This document shows positions 1-6,777 of a stretch of DNA of 13,838 bases, piece by piece; within the stretch, counting starts at the first letter, position 1; every line of letters begins with the position of its first letter. Both the position numbers and the translations under genes were made by a program. The DNA lies in the NCBI GenBank assembly GCA_964651755.1, contig CAZYZD010000057.1:1-13838 (forward strand). Reading direction: 5' to 3'. This DNA comes from QNZT01 sp964651755. Its GTDB lineage: Bacteria > Campylobacterota > Campylobacteria > Campylobacterales > QNZT01. The notes beneath the pieces were generated by a model. It was not told the DNA's origin and did no database searches. It saw nothing but the letters and a program-made list of their open reading frames with translations.

Positions 1-642
1 TTGTTTTAACTCATCTTCGAAAGTAGCAAGTTTTTCTTTTTGTGTGTTAAACTCATGGGTAAGTTCTTGAAGTTTGTTTTGCAGTTTATCGTGTTGTGTT
101 TGAAGTGTTTCCTTTTGCTCCAAAATTCTCTCATGTCTTGCTTGAGTATCGTTGAGTAATATTGTCTCTTTTTCAATCTTTGTTTCTATCTTTTGCAATT
201 TATTTTTTTGTTCATCAATTTTTTGAGTAAGGCTTGAAACTGTATCAAATCCTATTTCATCTTTAATTTGATCGTAACGTTGTGTTTGCATTTTTAAAAT
301 AGAAGCAACTGAACTATACTCTCTTTCACTCTGTTGGGTTGTTTCGCGTAGAGCATCAAGACTCTTTTTTAGTATATTTATATTGTGTTCTTTTTCATGA
401 ATTTGTGCATTAAGCTTTTCTACTGATTGTTGTTTTTTCTGGATATTTTCATAAATTTTTTTATATTCAGTTTCTAAAACTTCAGTTTGTTCATTGCTGT
501 GAATAATATTGTCAGTCAGCTCATTGATTTTAGGCTGAAACTCCTCCTTTGTAGAAAAAAGAGTATAAAGATATCCTGTAATTAAACCTGTTAATAAAAC
601 CAAACCAAGACATATTTTAAATGCCATTAGTAATTCTAACAT
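1..642 (-). CDS. Single-pass membrane protein with long coiled coil (partial, runs off left edge)
   Basis: Reading frame of 214 codons with no stop between the ATG at 642-640 and the window edge, so the C-terminus is missing. The ATG directly abuts the TAG of the upstream gene and has a strong ribosome site (GAGGAG, 6 bases upstream), so it is the third cistron of the minus-strand operon. Residues about 7-28 form one hydrophobic helix. From about residue 32 to the edge the protein is almost entirely charged and polar, rich in Glu, Lys and Gln, with heptad-like spacing typical of a long coiled coil. No enzymatic motif is visible. I do not recognise the family. Its arrangement matches the neighbouring 299-residue protein, which suggests the two form a paired filament or scaffold at the inner membrane (inference). 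Confidence 0.8.
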   Translation of the reverse strand, partial: MLELLMAFKICLGLVLLTGLITGYLYTLFSTKEEFQPKINELTDNIIHSNEQTEVLETEYKKIYENIQKKQQSVEKLNAQIHEKEHNINILKKSLDALRETTQQSEREYSSVASILKMQTQRYDQIKDEIGFDTVSSLTQKIDEQKNKLQKIETKIEKETILLNDTQARHERILEQKETLQTQHDKLQNKLQELTHEFNTQKEKLATFEDELKQ

Positions 643-1542
643 CTATATCTCCTCATTTGTAATATGTCTCTTTTTAAAAAGTTTTTTTGCAAATTTATCA
701 ATCCATCTGGCGTGATCATTTTTTTGAATGATACTATCAATCTCTTTTGTTTTTGTATTAGGTATATGAAATATTTTTTGTATTGCTTTATTTGTAACTT
801 TTGTTGTCTCATTGTCAGATAAAGTTGCATACTCTTTGATTGCATACTCATAATTGAGTGCTCTGATTTTCAACTCTTCTGTTTCTTCTGTAAGTGTTTT
901 GATAGTATTACTGTATTTTTGTTCAATTTTTTGTAATGTTTGATTTGTTTTTAAAAGTTTTGCTTTTAAATTTGTTATTTTTTCATTTAATGCTTCTGTT
1001 TCTGAACGTAAGGATTTTCGAGCCTCTTTGAGTTGATCGATATCGACACGGTATGCTTCTATAAGTTGTTGTTTGTCAGTTAGAGTGTTTTCAAGCGAAG
1101 ATATTTTTTCTTCATTCGAAACAATAATATCTCTTAGTGTTTCTAAATCTTTTAATTCTGAGGAGAGATGTATAATGTCGTCTTTGATTTCAAGAATCTT
1201 TTGATCTGTTGATCTTATTTTTTCTTTAAATAGATCTTTTTTGTTTTCCAAAGAAGAGATTTCTTGTAAGATATCTTCTTCCTTGCTTGATAGAGAATTA
1301 GAATATTCTTTATTTGTTTTATATTGTTTATGGATATCATCGTATTCAGATTGAATTTTTTGTTTTTTTTCAAGTGTTTGCGTGTAGAGATAAGCAGCTT
1401 TTTTATCTTCATCTTCAAGCATAGCGATTTTTTCTTCATACTTTTTTTTGTATGCATTTTTGCGTAAAAGATGTATAATAAAAAAACCGGCTAAAAAAGC
1501 AAATATAAAAAGTATTATAATCATTTGCATTTGTTCACTCAT
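643..1542 (-). CDS. Single-pass membrane protein with cytoplasmic coiled coil
   Basis: A 299-residue protein. Residues about 6-26 are a hydrophobic helix followed at once by a basic stretch (RKNAYKKKYEEK), which by the positive-inside rule places the long C-terminal part in the cytoplasm. Residues about 30-240 are a continuous Glu/Lys/Gln/Leu-rich coiled coil. The last 55 residues or so are less repetitive and contain a basic segment (KFAKKLFKKRH) that could bind a partner or nucleic acid. The start overlaps the end of the OmpA-domain gene by 8 bases and has AAGGAG 8 bases upstream, so translation is probably coupled. No catalytic motif. The family is not recognised; a structural role is inferred only from the coiled coil and from neighbours. 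Confidence 0.85.
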   Translation of the reverse strand: MSEQMQMIIILFIFAFLAGFFIIHLLRKNAYKKKYEEKIAMLEDEDKKAAYLYTQTLEKKQKIQSEYDDIHKQYKTNKEYSNSLSSKEEDILQEISSLENKKDLFKEKIRSTDQKILEIKDDIIHLSSELKDLETLRDIIVSNEEKISSLENTLTDKQQLIEAYRVDIDQLKEARKSLRSETEALNEKITNLKAKLLKTNQTLQKIEQKYSNTIKTLTEETEELKIRALNYEYAIKEYATLSDNETTKVTNKAIQKIFHIPNTKTKEIDSIIQKNDHARWIDKFAKKLFKKRHITNEEI

Positions 1543-2638
1543 GACTTTTCTCCTTCTTGATCTCTATTTCTACACGACGATTTTCTTTTGCATATGGGTT
1601 TTTAGAGATGGGGTTCTCTTCTCCATAACCTACTGCTTCAAGTACTGGTACTTTTATATGGTGGTCAATAAGATAGTTACGAACTTTTTCAGCTCTTTTT
1701 TGACTCAAAAGTTTATTATATGCGGCAGAACCACTGGCATCTGTATGACCTGAAATTTTAAGCTGGGCAATCTCTTCACTGGTTCGGTTGACTATATCTA
1801 TGATTTTGTCAAGAATCTTTTTACTTTCCAGTGTTAAATCATTGCTATTATGTTTAAAATATATTGGATTATTTTTAAGTAATGCATTGATGTCTGCTTG
1901 TACTTTCTGGATGTTTCTTTTTTGTACATCTTCAAGTGTCACTTCAGGTTTCTCAGTTGTGATTTTATGAGTTTCCTCTGTATCCATTTTTATTTTTTCA
2001 TTGCGAGGGATCTCATTTATGAGAGAAGTTTTTTGTTCTTCAATCTCTTTTTTTGGTATAACAGAAAAATCTTTTTGGATATCGAATCCCATAGCTTCAA
2101 ATGCATTGAGAATTTTATTTATAGTTTCAATAGATGATTTATCAGAAAATTCTCCTGAAATGGAAATTTTGTGATTTTCTATTTTTATAGAAACGTTTTT
2201 TACATGATTATCACGAATAAAATCAATTAATTGAAATATCTCTTCTTTCCATGGTGCTTTTTCTATATTATCTTCAAAATGCAATGCTTTGGTACAGAGT
2301 GGTTCCTGACAGTAAGAGTTGAGTTTTTCAAGAAATGGATCTTCTTTATCAGTACTATTAACAGATAGTTGTAAATTTTCCATAGGAGAGTTTTGATAAA
2401 TAAAAGAAGAAGTCTGTTTATCTTGAATAGCTTTTGCAGACTTATTTTGTTCTGGTAGTGCTTGTTGCTTTTTTAGTTCACTTTTTTGCTGGACTTGATT
2501 TTCTTGTTCAATAACTATATCTGTTTTTTGTTCTTGGGAAGGTGCTTTTTTAAGAATTTGCTGATTGTTATGTATACAGCTATAAGCGATAAAAGTGCTG
2601 ATAATTGCACCAAGCAGTAATATCAATTTGCTTAGCAT
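1535..2638 (-). CDS. Inner-membrane-anchored OmpA-family peptidoglycan-binding protein
   Basis: A 367-residue protein. Residues 5-20 are an N-terminal hydrophobic anchor with Lys4 before it, so the rest should be periplasmic. Residues about 28-100 are a low-complexity Gln/Lys/Glu linker. Residues about 130-196 look like a small BON-like alpha/beta domain of the kind placed before OmpA domains in some proteins (inference), preceded by Cys110 and Cys115, which could form a disulfide. Residues about 257-362 are a clear OmpA C-terminal domain: SGHTD with the binding Asp300, then LSQKRAEKV with Arg315, and the closing NRRVEIEI. These are the family's diaminopimelate-contacting positions. AGGAG lies 6 bases before the ATG. 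It heads the operon with the two coiled-coil membrane proteins, so it may be the cell-wall anchor of that set. Confidence 0.9.
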   Translation of the reverse strand: MLSKLILLLGAIISTFIAYSCIHNNQQILKKAPSQEQKTDIVIEQENQVQQKSELKKQQALPEQNKSAKAIQDKQTSSFIYQNSPMENLQLSVNSTDKEDPFLEKLNSYCQEPLCTKALHFEDNIEKAPWKEEIFQLIDFIRDNHVKNVSIKIENHKISISGEFSDKSSIETINKILNAFEAMGFDIQKDFSVIPKKEIEEQKTSLINEIPRNEKIKMDTEETHKITTEKPEVTLEDVQKRNIQKVQADINALLKNNPIYFKHNSNDLTLESKKILDKIIDIVNRTSEEIAQLKISGHTDASGSAAYNKLLSQKRAEKVRNYLIDHHIKVPVLEAVGYGEENPISKNPYAKENRRVEIEIKKEKSHE

Positions 2639-2687
2639 AGATTGCTCCTGTTGACATAGTAAGAAACTTTTTTCAGGTAGATATAGA

Positions 2688-2735
2688 TTAATTGAAAAAA
2701 GACTTCTCCAATTAAAAACATGATACTTAATCTAT
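2688..2735 (-). promoter_or_regulatory. Leader region with overlapping inverted repeats and a possible -10
   Basis: The gap between the beta-propeller lipoprotein gene and the OmpA-domain gene contains TATCAT (minus strand, 2725-2720), five of six matches to a -10 box. It also contains a 7-bp inverted repeat TTAATTG/CAATTAA (2688-2694 and 2709-2715, 14-base loop). A second 9-bp repeat (2683-2691 and 2727-2735) shares one arm with the first, so the two pairings exclude each other. The arms are pure AT apart from one G or C each, so chance is a real possibility. Confidence 0.3.
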
Positions 2736-2783
2736 GTCGTTTTTATGCTGAAATATTCATAAGAAAATGAAAGCTAAATAAAA

Positions 2784-3554
2784 TTAATTACGTAATCCGA
2801 ACTTTTTTGTTTTATATTTTAAAATATTACCATTGTCGTTTGCAAAATATATATGACCATCATCGTCAAAAGCAATACCTTCTTGTGCAAATTTTGGCAA
2901 TTTTACGACAAAGTCAATTTTTTGTTTTTTTAAATTATATTTATATAATTTATTGTTGCTGTCACTGACCATATAGATATTTCCATTTTTATAAAATAAT
3001 CCTGCAATATCTTTGGGTCCGGGATCGATTAGCGATAGAATAGGGGTCTTTTTATGATTAAGATCTTTAATTAATATTATAACAGAGGGATCTTTTTGTG
3101 GGTATTTGCGGTAAGATTGATTGCTGATGTAGATATTACCTTCAGCATCCAGTGTAATACCTTCGAGACCAAACTCTTTGTCTTTAACAAGGATTTTTTT
3201 CCCATTGTAAGAACGTTTTACAGAAATCTTTTTTTCTACATTTAAGGTTTTTGGATTGATGATGAGAATATTATCATTTCCTTCTTCTATAGCAATTAAA
3301 CGATTGTTTTTTAAGTCGCAGGCGATACCTTCAAGATCATAATTGCCTATATGTTTTTTACGGACTATTTTGCCTTTTTTAGTCAATTCATAAACACTAC
3401 CTCTATCACTCACTACATAGAGCTTTCTTGTAAATTCATTATAGCAAATACCGGATGCCTCTGGAATGTTTGCGATGATATGATTTTTTTTACGTTCACC
3501 TCCACATGCACTAAGTCCAATTAGTAAGATAAACAAAAAGATTTTTATATTCAT
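2784..3554 (-). CDS. SdiA-regulated (YjiK-type) beta-propeller lipoprotein
   Basis: A 256-residue product from the ATG at 3554-3552. This start is preferred over the in-frame ATG at 3584 because AAGGAA lies 7 bases upstream and because the N-terminus then becomes a clean lipoprotein signal (MNIKIFLFILLIGLSAC, lipobox LSAC). The mature part is built of repeated blade motifs: EASGICYN, DLEGIACD, GLEGITLDAEGNIYI, DIAGLFYKNGNIYMVSD and EGIAFDDDGHIYFANDNG. The pattern LEG(I/L) followed by a turn and (I/L)YI matches the SdiA-regulated family (E. coli YjiK), a propeller of about 250 residues. Its molecular function is not established. It should sit on the periplasmic face of the outer or inner membrane. 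It lies upstream of the OmpA/coiled-coil operon on the same strand, with a 145-base gap. Confidence 0.8.
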   Translation of the reverse strand: MNIKIFLFILLIGLSACGGERKKNHIIANIPEASGICYNEFTRKLYVVSDRGSVYELTKKGKIVRKKHIGNYDLEGIACDLKNNRLIAIEEGNDNILIINPKTLNVEKKISVKRSYNGKKILVKDKEFGLEGITLDAEGNIYISNQSYRKYPQKDPSVIILIKDLNHKKTPILSLIDPGPKDIAGLFYKNGNIYMVSDSNNKLYKYNLKKQKIDFVVKLPKFAQEGIAFDDDGHIYFANDNGNILKYKTKKFGLRN

Positions 3555-3579
3555 ATGATTTCCTTTTAGAGTAAAATTT

Positions 3580-3588
3580 ACCATAGCA
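3580..3588 (-). promoter_or_regulatory. Possible extended -10 for the beta-propeller lipoprotein
   Basis: On the minus strand TGCTATGGT (3588-3580) is a TG-n-TATnnT extended -10 with four of six hexamer matches. It would place the transcript start near 3573, downstream of the ATG at 3584 and about 20 bases before the ATG at 3554, which agrees with the shorter start. Weak match. Confidence 0.3.
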
Positions 3589-3665
3589 TATTATGGATGA
3601 AGAATTTGTATATTTATACTTAGATTATCTCTATTTTAATACTAATCTCTAACTCGTTATGTTTG

Positions 3666-3674
3666 TGTTATAAT
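3666..3674 (+). promoter_or_regulatory. Extended -10 promoter of the PDC-domain gene
   Basis: TGTTATAAT is a perfect TG-n-TATAAT extended -10. There is no recognisable -35 at 16-18 bases upstream, only AT-rich sequence, which is the usual sigma-70 promoter form in Campylobacterota. The predicted transcript start near 3681 leaves a short leader containing AAGGAG (3693-3698) just before the ATG at 3705. Confidence 0.7.
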
Positions 3675-3704
3675 TCAATTTTAAATCCACTCAAGGAGTA
3701 AAGT

Positions 3705-4619
3705 ATGGTACCAGAAGAGATTAAAAAGTTTTCAGACATAAGAGCAAAAGCAAGAGCATATTTATGTTATCTTCTTAATCGTACAATACCAAATTATTTA
3801 CCAAACCCAGAGTTGGATATTATAGTAAGAGGATTGAAAAATATAGAAAAAGAACTTCCAAAATTTCAATCTATCTATGTCTTAGATGCTAAAGGTGTTC
3901 AGGTTATTCATAATCTTTCTCGAAATCCGGAATATCGTGTAGGAAAAGGTTTGAACCGAAGTGCCAGAGCATATTATTACAGAGTTGCTAGAGAGAAAAA
4001 ATGTATTTTAACAAATCCCTATCCTTCTTTGTTAACAAATGATTTAACTGTTACAGCTGCTTATCCTGTATATGATGCAAATAAAAAATTACGTTATATA
4101 GTTTGTATTGATATTGCTTTACATGATTTACTGAAAATTACTCAAGAAACTTCTTTGGAGTCAGTTTTTCACTATATGAGTAAAATATCATATACACTTT
4201 TTTCTGCTGCACTATTTTTTGTAGCATTTTTACTCTTTTTTCATGGACTTCAGAGTATCTTTTTGTATGGTTTTTCAATTGAAAAACTTGAAATCAAGCA
4301 GATGTTTGAAGCAACAATTCTCATAACGCTCTCTTTGGCAATATTTGATTTGGTAAAAACAATTTTTGAAGAGGAAGTATTGGGGCATCATCTTGGGAAA
4401 AACAAAGATATACACCGTACAATGATACGTTTTTTAGGATCGATAGTAATTGCTCTCTCTATAGAAGCATTAATGCTTGTTTTTAAATTTGCTATTATGA
4501 GTCCAGAAAAAATAAAATATGCTGTTATGCTGATAGGAGGTGTTGCTATACTGCTTGCAGGATTGGCTTTTTATCTGAAATCTACTGAACTTCGTGCACG
4601 CCAGGGGGATGATGATTGA
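3705..4619 (+). CDS. PDC/Cache-domain membrane protein without output domain
   Basis: A 304-residue protein with AAGGAG 6 bases before the ATG. Residues about 40-145 resemble a PDC (Cache) ligand-sensing domain: IYVLDAKGVQVIHN, then RSARAYYYRVAREKK, ILTNPYPSLLTNDLTVTAAYPVYD and a closing hydrophobic IVCIDIAL, with the strand and loop order of the family. Four hydrophobic helices follow, at about 161-187, 199-221, 241-262 and 269-291, and the protein ends in RARQGDDD. It has no GGDEF, HAMP, kinase or chemoreceptor signalling domain. Unlike usual Cache sensors it also has no membrane helix before the sensor domain, so that domain probably faces the cytoplasm (inference). The TGA overlaps the TTG start of the next gene, which implies coupling. 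Ligand and partner are unknown. Confidence 0.75.
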   Translation: MVPEEIKKFSDIRAKARAYLCYLLNRTIPNYLPNPELDIIVRGLKNIEKELPKFQSIYVLDAKGVQVIHNLSRNPEYRVGKGLNRSARAYYYRVAREKKCILTNPYPSLLTNDLTVTAAYPVYDANKKLRYIVCIDIALHDLLKITQETSLESVFHYMSKISYTLFSAALFFVAFLLFFHGLQSIFLYGFSIEKLEIKQMFEATILITLSLAIFDLVKTIFEEEVLGHHLGKNKDIHRTMIRFLGSIVIALSIEALMLVFKFAIMSPEKIKYAVMLIGGVAILLAGLAFYLKSTELRARQGDDD

Positions 4620-4795
4620 TAGAATATTTTTTTACTTGTCCTTATTGCTGGGAGAGAATTTCAATGCTTTTAGATCCTGATATGAGTGAAGAAGTTTATA
4701 TAGAAGATTGTCAGGTTTGTTGTAATCCGATTGAAATATATTTTAAAATCAAAGATGAAAAAGTTAAACTCTTTGAAGCTAAAAAGCTTCAATAG
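4616..4795 (+). CDS. CPXCG-type cysteine-rich small protein (TTG start)
   Basis: A 59-residue gene that an ATG-only search misses. It starts at TTG 4616-4618, inside the TTGA overlap with the previous stop, and AGGGGGA lies 6 bases upstream. The next in-frame ATG (4664) would delete the first cysteine pair. The N-terminus reads (M)IEYFFTCPYCWERIS, followed by an acidic segment, YIEDCQVCCNPIEI and a charged tail. The CPxC pair (Cys8, Cys11) and the DCxxCCxPI motif (Cys32, Cys35, Cys36) match the CPXCG cysteine-rich family of roughly 60-residue proteins, which probably bind one zinc. Function is unknown. Here Trp replaces the Gly that usually follows the second cysteine. It is cotranscribed and coupled with the PDC-domain membrane protein. 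Confidence 0.85.
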   Translation: MIEYFFTCPYCWERISMLLDPDMSEEVYIEDCQVCCNPIEIYFKIKDEKVKLFEAKKLQ

Positions 4796-4802
4796 AGTTT
4801 AA
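4764..4802. terminator. Bidirectional hairpin between convergent genes
   Basis: The arms 4764-4780 and 4785-4802 pair over 17 base pairs with a single bulged T at 4793 and an AAAA loop. The hairpin covers the last codons and stop of the CPXCG gene and lies just past the trxC stop on the other strand. On the minus strand the stem is followed by CTTTTTC, a usable U-tract for trxC. On the plus strand only TTTAAATAAG follows, so termination there would be weaker. Confidence 0.65.
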
Positions 4803-4807
4803 ATAAG

Positions 4808-5236
4808 TTAAATAAGGTGTTTGCTTACCATCTGTACAATTTGATGTTCCGGTAAAGCACCACTGACACGGTCGACTTCCTGACCGCCTTTAAAAACTAT
4901 AATCGTTGGAATACCGCGTATACCAAATTGTGCAGCAGTAGTTTGATTTTCTTCTGTGTTAACTTTGATAAATCTTGCTTTAAGAGGAAACTGTAAAGCT
5001 GCAGCTTTAAATGCAGGTGCCATCATACGGCAGGGACCGCACCATTCAGCCCAAAAATCAACCACTACCGGAATATCATTTCCCTGGATGTGCCTTGAAA
5101 ATGCAGAGTTATCTACGTCTTTGGGAGTAGTATCTAAAAGAGAACCTTTACAATGACCGCAATTTGCTTTTTTGTAAGTTTCTTTAATAGGAACGCGATT
5201 GATATGTAAGCAGTGTGGACAGACAACATTGATCAT
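4808..5236 (-). CDS. trxC: Thioredoxin 2 (zinc-binding thioredoxin)
   Basis: A 142-residue protein, close to E. coli Trx2 at 139. The N-terminal zinc ribbon has CPHC (Cys6, Cys9) and CGHC (Cys26, Cys29). The thioredoxin fold follows at about 45-142, with DFWAEWCGPCR holding the redox pair Cys66 and Cys69 and the cis-proline in GIPTIIVF (Pro110). It reduces protein disulfides in the cytoplasm; Trx2 proteins are tied to oxidative stress and redox-sensitive zinc. AGGAGG lies 5 bases before the ATG. It follows the FGE-like lipoprotein gene on the same strand, but a strong hairpin in the gap suggests its transcription is partly separate. No promoter of its own is obvious in the short gap. Confidence 0.95.
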   Translation of the reverse strand: MINVVCPHCLHINRVPIKETYKKANCGHCKGSLLDTTPKDVDNSAFSRHIQGNDIPVVVDFWAEWCGPCRMMAPAFKAAALQFPLKARFIKVNTEENQTTAAQFGIRGIPTIIVFKGGQEVDRVSGALPEHQIVQMVSKHLI

Positions 5237-5252
5237 GTAGCCTCCTTTTATA

Positions 5253-5285
5253 GTTAAAATTTGGGTTTAGCACCCAAATTTTAAC
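5253..5285 (-). terminator. Perfect 14-bp hairpin upstream of trxC
   Basis: The arms GTTAAAATTTGGGT (5253-5266) and ACCCAAATTTTAAC (5272-5285) are perfectly complementary with a 5-base loop. The hairpin sits 16 bases after the stop of the lipoprotein gene and just before the trxC ribosome site (minus strand). U residues lie inside the 3' arm rather than after it, so it may be a leaky terminator, an attenuator or an mRNA-stabilising 3' end. Confidence 0.6.
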
Positions 5286-5301
5286 ATAGGAAGGTTAATA
5301 G

Positions 5302-6777
5302 TTATTTGATGTAGTCAGATGCAGCGCGGAATCCAATGTTTGGATTTTTGAAATCAAGCCCATATCCAAAATCAGCGGTTGCGATACCATTATCCTCAGT
5401 TGCAAGATTTTCATTATCGGCACCACCTCTTGTCATTATAATATAATTCGAAGTATTTGTACTGTTCGCAAATCTACCATCAATTTTTATATAGATACCG
5501 ATGCCTGTATCTTTATCGAGTATTGTATTGTTTAAAGTAGGTAGCCACCATGCAGGAAATAGCGTTTTAATTCTGGTTGCATTAAAACTTTCTGTTCCCT
5601 GTGGTAAATTTTTATCTTTTGATATCAGTGTTCTGGTCCATTCTGCATTACTTGCTGCCAACTCATTTACATTTCTTGAATATTTTTCTTCTACGTTTGC
5701 ATCATATGCCAAAATAGAATTTGTTAGCAGGTAGCTATCTTCAGGCTTTAGAATATTATCTTTCCAGTTATTGGCGTTATTGATAATCAGTTTTACCATA
5801 TGAGTCCATTGCGTATCTGTTGGAATAGATAATTTCCATGCAGCAGGTATATTTGCAGGAGCTGAATTTTCCGCAATAAATGCGGCATCATATGGATAAA
5901 TATCTGCAGCTTTTGTACCTGTTGTGAAATTTACTTTAATGTGAGAATTGTTATCGCTTGACGGTGTAAGAGAAGCTGGAATACCTTCGGTTTCAAAAAG
6001 TTTGAATATTGTTGAAGCTTCAGGCATGTTTGTATTGGTAATAGCTGTATTTGTCCATCGTGCTTCTCTCTTTGCAACCCAAAAACCACCTTTATTGTCA
6101 ATGGCAGGAACATAGATAAAACCAGCTTCCTCCATACTTTTACCTTCATCTGTTTCGTATATCCATTTTGCTCTGTCATTTCTATTAAGCGGGTTGGTTT
6201 TATCGTCAATTGTTTCAGTTTTGTTTTGTTTAGTATCCCAATCACTATCATTCATAGCATCAAGAGCATCTATTTTGTCACCAATATCAGTGAAATTATT
6301 ATGATGGGTATTTGCTGCTGTTTTTCCTTCAAAATCTTTTATCGAAATGGGAGTGTCAACTTTAAGAGTACCGTTTTCGATAGTATATTGTTTATGTCCA
6401 GCTGTTAGTACGTCACCAGTTTCAGATATTGTTTCATCTTCATAAGTTCCGACTACTTCAATTCCATCGGTAACTCCATCTTTATCGGTATCGTTAGATT
6501 TAGGATCAGTTCCTATGATTTTAACTTCAAGTCCGTCGTCTAAACCATCACCATCACTGTCTGGATCTCTTGGGTCAGTGCCAAGATCTACTTCCTCACC
6601 ATTTGTAAGCTGATCACCGTCTTCATCTCCGGCAGGATCAAGATCACCGGATGGGTTTATAGGATTAGTATTGTTGTTTTCTAGGAAAATAGCTCTGTCG
6701 TCCACACATCCTGAAAATGATACCATATACGTACATACCAGTACGGATAATAAACTTTTTGTAATTATATCTTTCAT
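5302..6777 (-). CDS. Lipoprotein with Ca-binding-type repeats and degenerate FGE-like domain
   Basis: A 491-residue protein. The signal peptide ends in lipobox FSGC (Cys24). Residues about 49-110 hold three thrombospondin type-3-like repeats (DEDGDQLTNGEE, DPDSDGDGLDDGLE, DTDKDGVTDGIE), each followed by a GTDP-like turn where complete. Residues about 218-488 carry the landmark order of the formylglycine-generating-enzyme/sulfatase-modifying fold: GGFWVAKREAR (where FxxxxxEVT is usual), LSIPTDTQW (LPTEAEW), NAEWTRT (GNVWEW), IIMTRGG (RGGS) and IGFRAA (GFR). The only cysteines are in the signal region (Cys15, Cys24), so the catalytic cysteines of true FGE are absent and a binding role is likely. 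Its ATG shares one base with the stop of the OmpA gene (TAATG), and AGGAG lies 8 bases upstream. It is probably surface or periplasmic and works with that porin. Exact ligand unknown. Confidence 0.8.
   Translation of the reverse strand: MKDIITKSLLSVLVCTYMVSFSGCVDDRAIFLENNNTNPINPSGDLDPAGDEDGDQLTNGEEVDLGTDPRDPDSDGDGLDDGLEVKIIGTDPKSNDTDKDGVTDGIEVVGTYEDETISETGDVLTAGHKQYTIENGTLKVDTPISIKDFEGKTAANTHHNNFTDIGDKIDALDAMNDSDWDTKQNKTETIDDKTNPLNRNDRAKWIYETDEGKSMEEAGFIYVPAIDNKGGFWVAKREARWTNTAITNTNMPEASTIFKLFETEGIPASLTPSSDNNSHIKVNFTTGTKAADIYPYDAAFIAENSAPANIPAAWKLSIPTDTQWTHMVKLIINNANNWKDNILKPEDSYLLTNSILAYDANVEEKYSRNVNELAASNAEWTRTLISKDKNLPQGTESFNATRIKTLFPAWWLPTLNNTILDKDTGIGIYIKIDGRFANSTNTSNYIIMTRGGADNENLATEDNGIATADFGYGLDFKNPNIGFRAASDYIK

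Noticed and set aside
1448..2137. Plus-strand open frames opposite the OmpA and coiled-coil genes
   Set aside because: They lie antisense to well-supported genes, are rich in Phe/Ile/Cys as expected for reverse reading of AT-rich genes, and lack ribosome sites and domain motifs.
1..2638. Zorya-like or flagellar-stator-like system
   Set aside because: A membrane-anchored OmpA domain is present, but there is no MotA/ZorA multi-helix protein, helicase or nuclease next to it in the window. The likeness is limited to the OmpA anchor.
2576..2638. Lipoprotein signal in the first OmpA-domain protein
   Set aside because: The sequence before Cys21 is IAYS, which lacks the small or aliphatic residue at -2 and the Leu-type residue at -3 of a normal lipobox. 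A plain membrane anchor is more likely.
5302..6777. Active formylglycine-generating enzyme
   Set aside because: The mature protein has no cysteine other than the lipobox one, so the catalytic cysteine pair or copper site cannot be formed.
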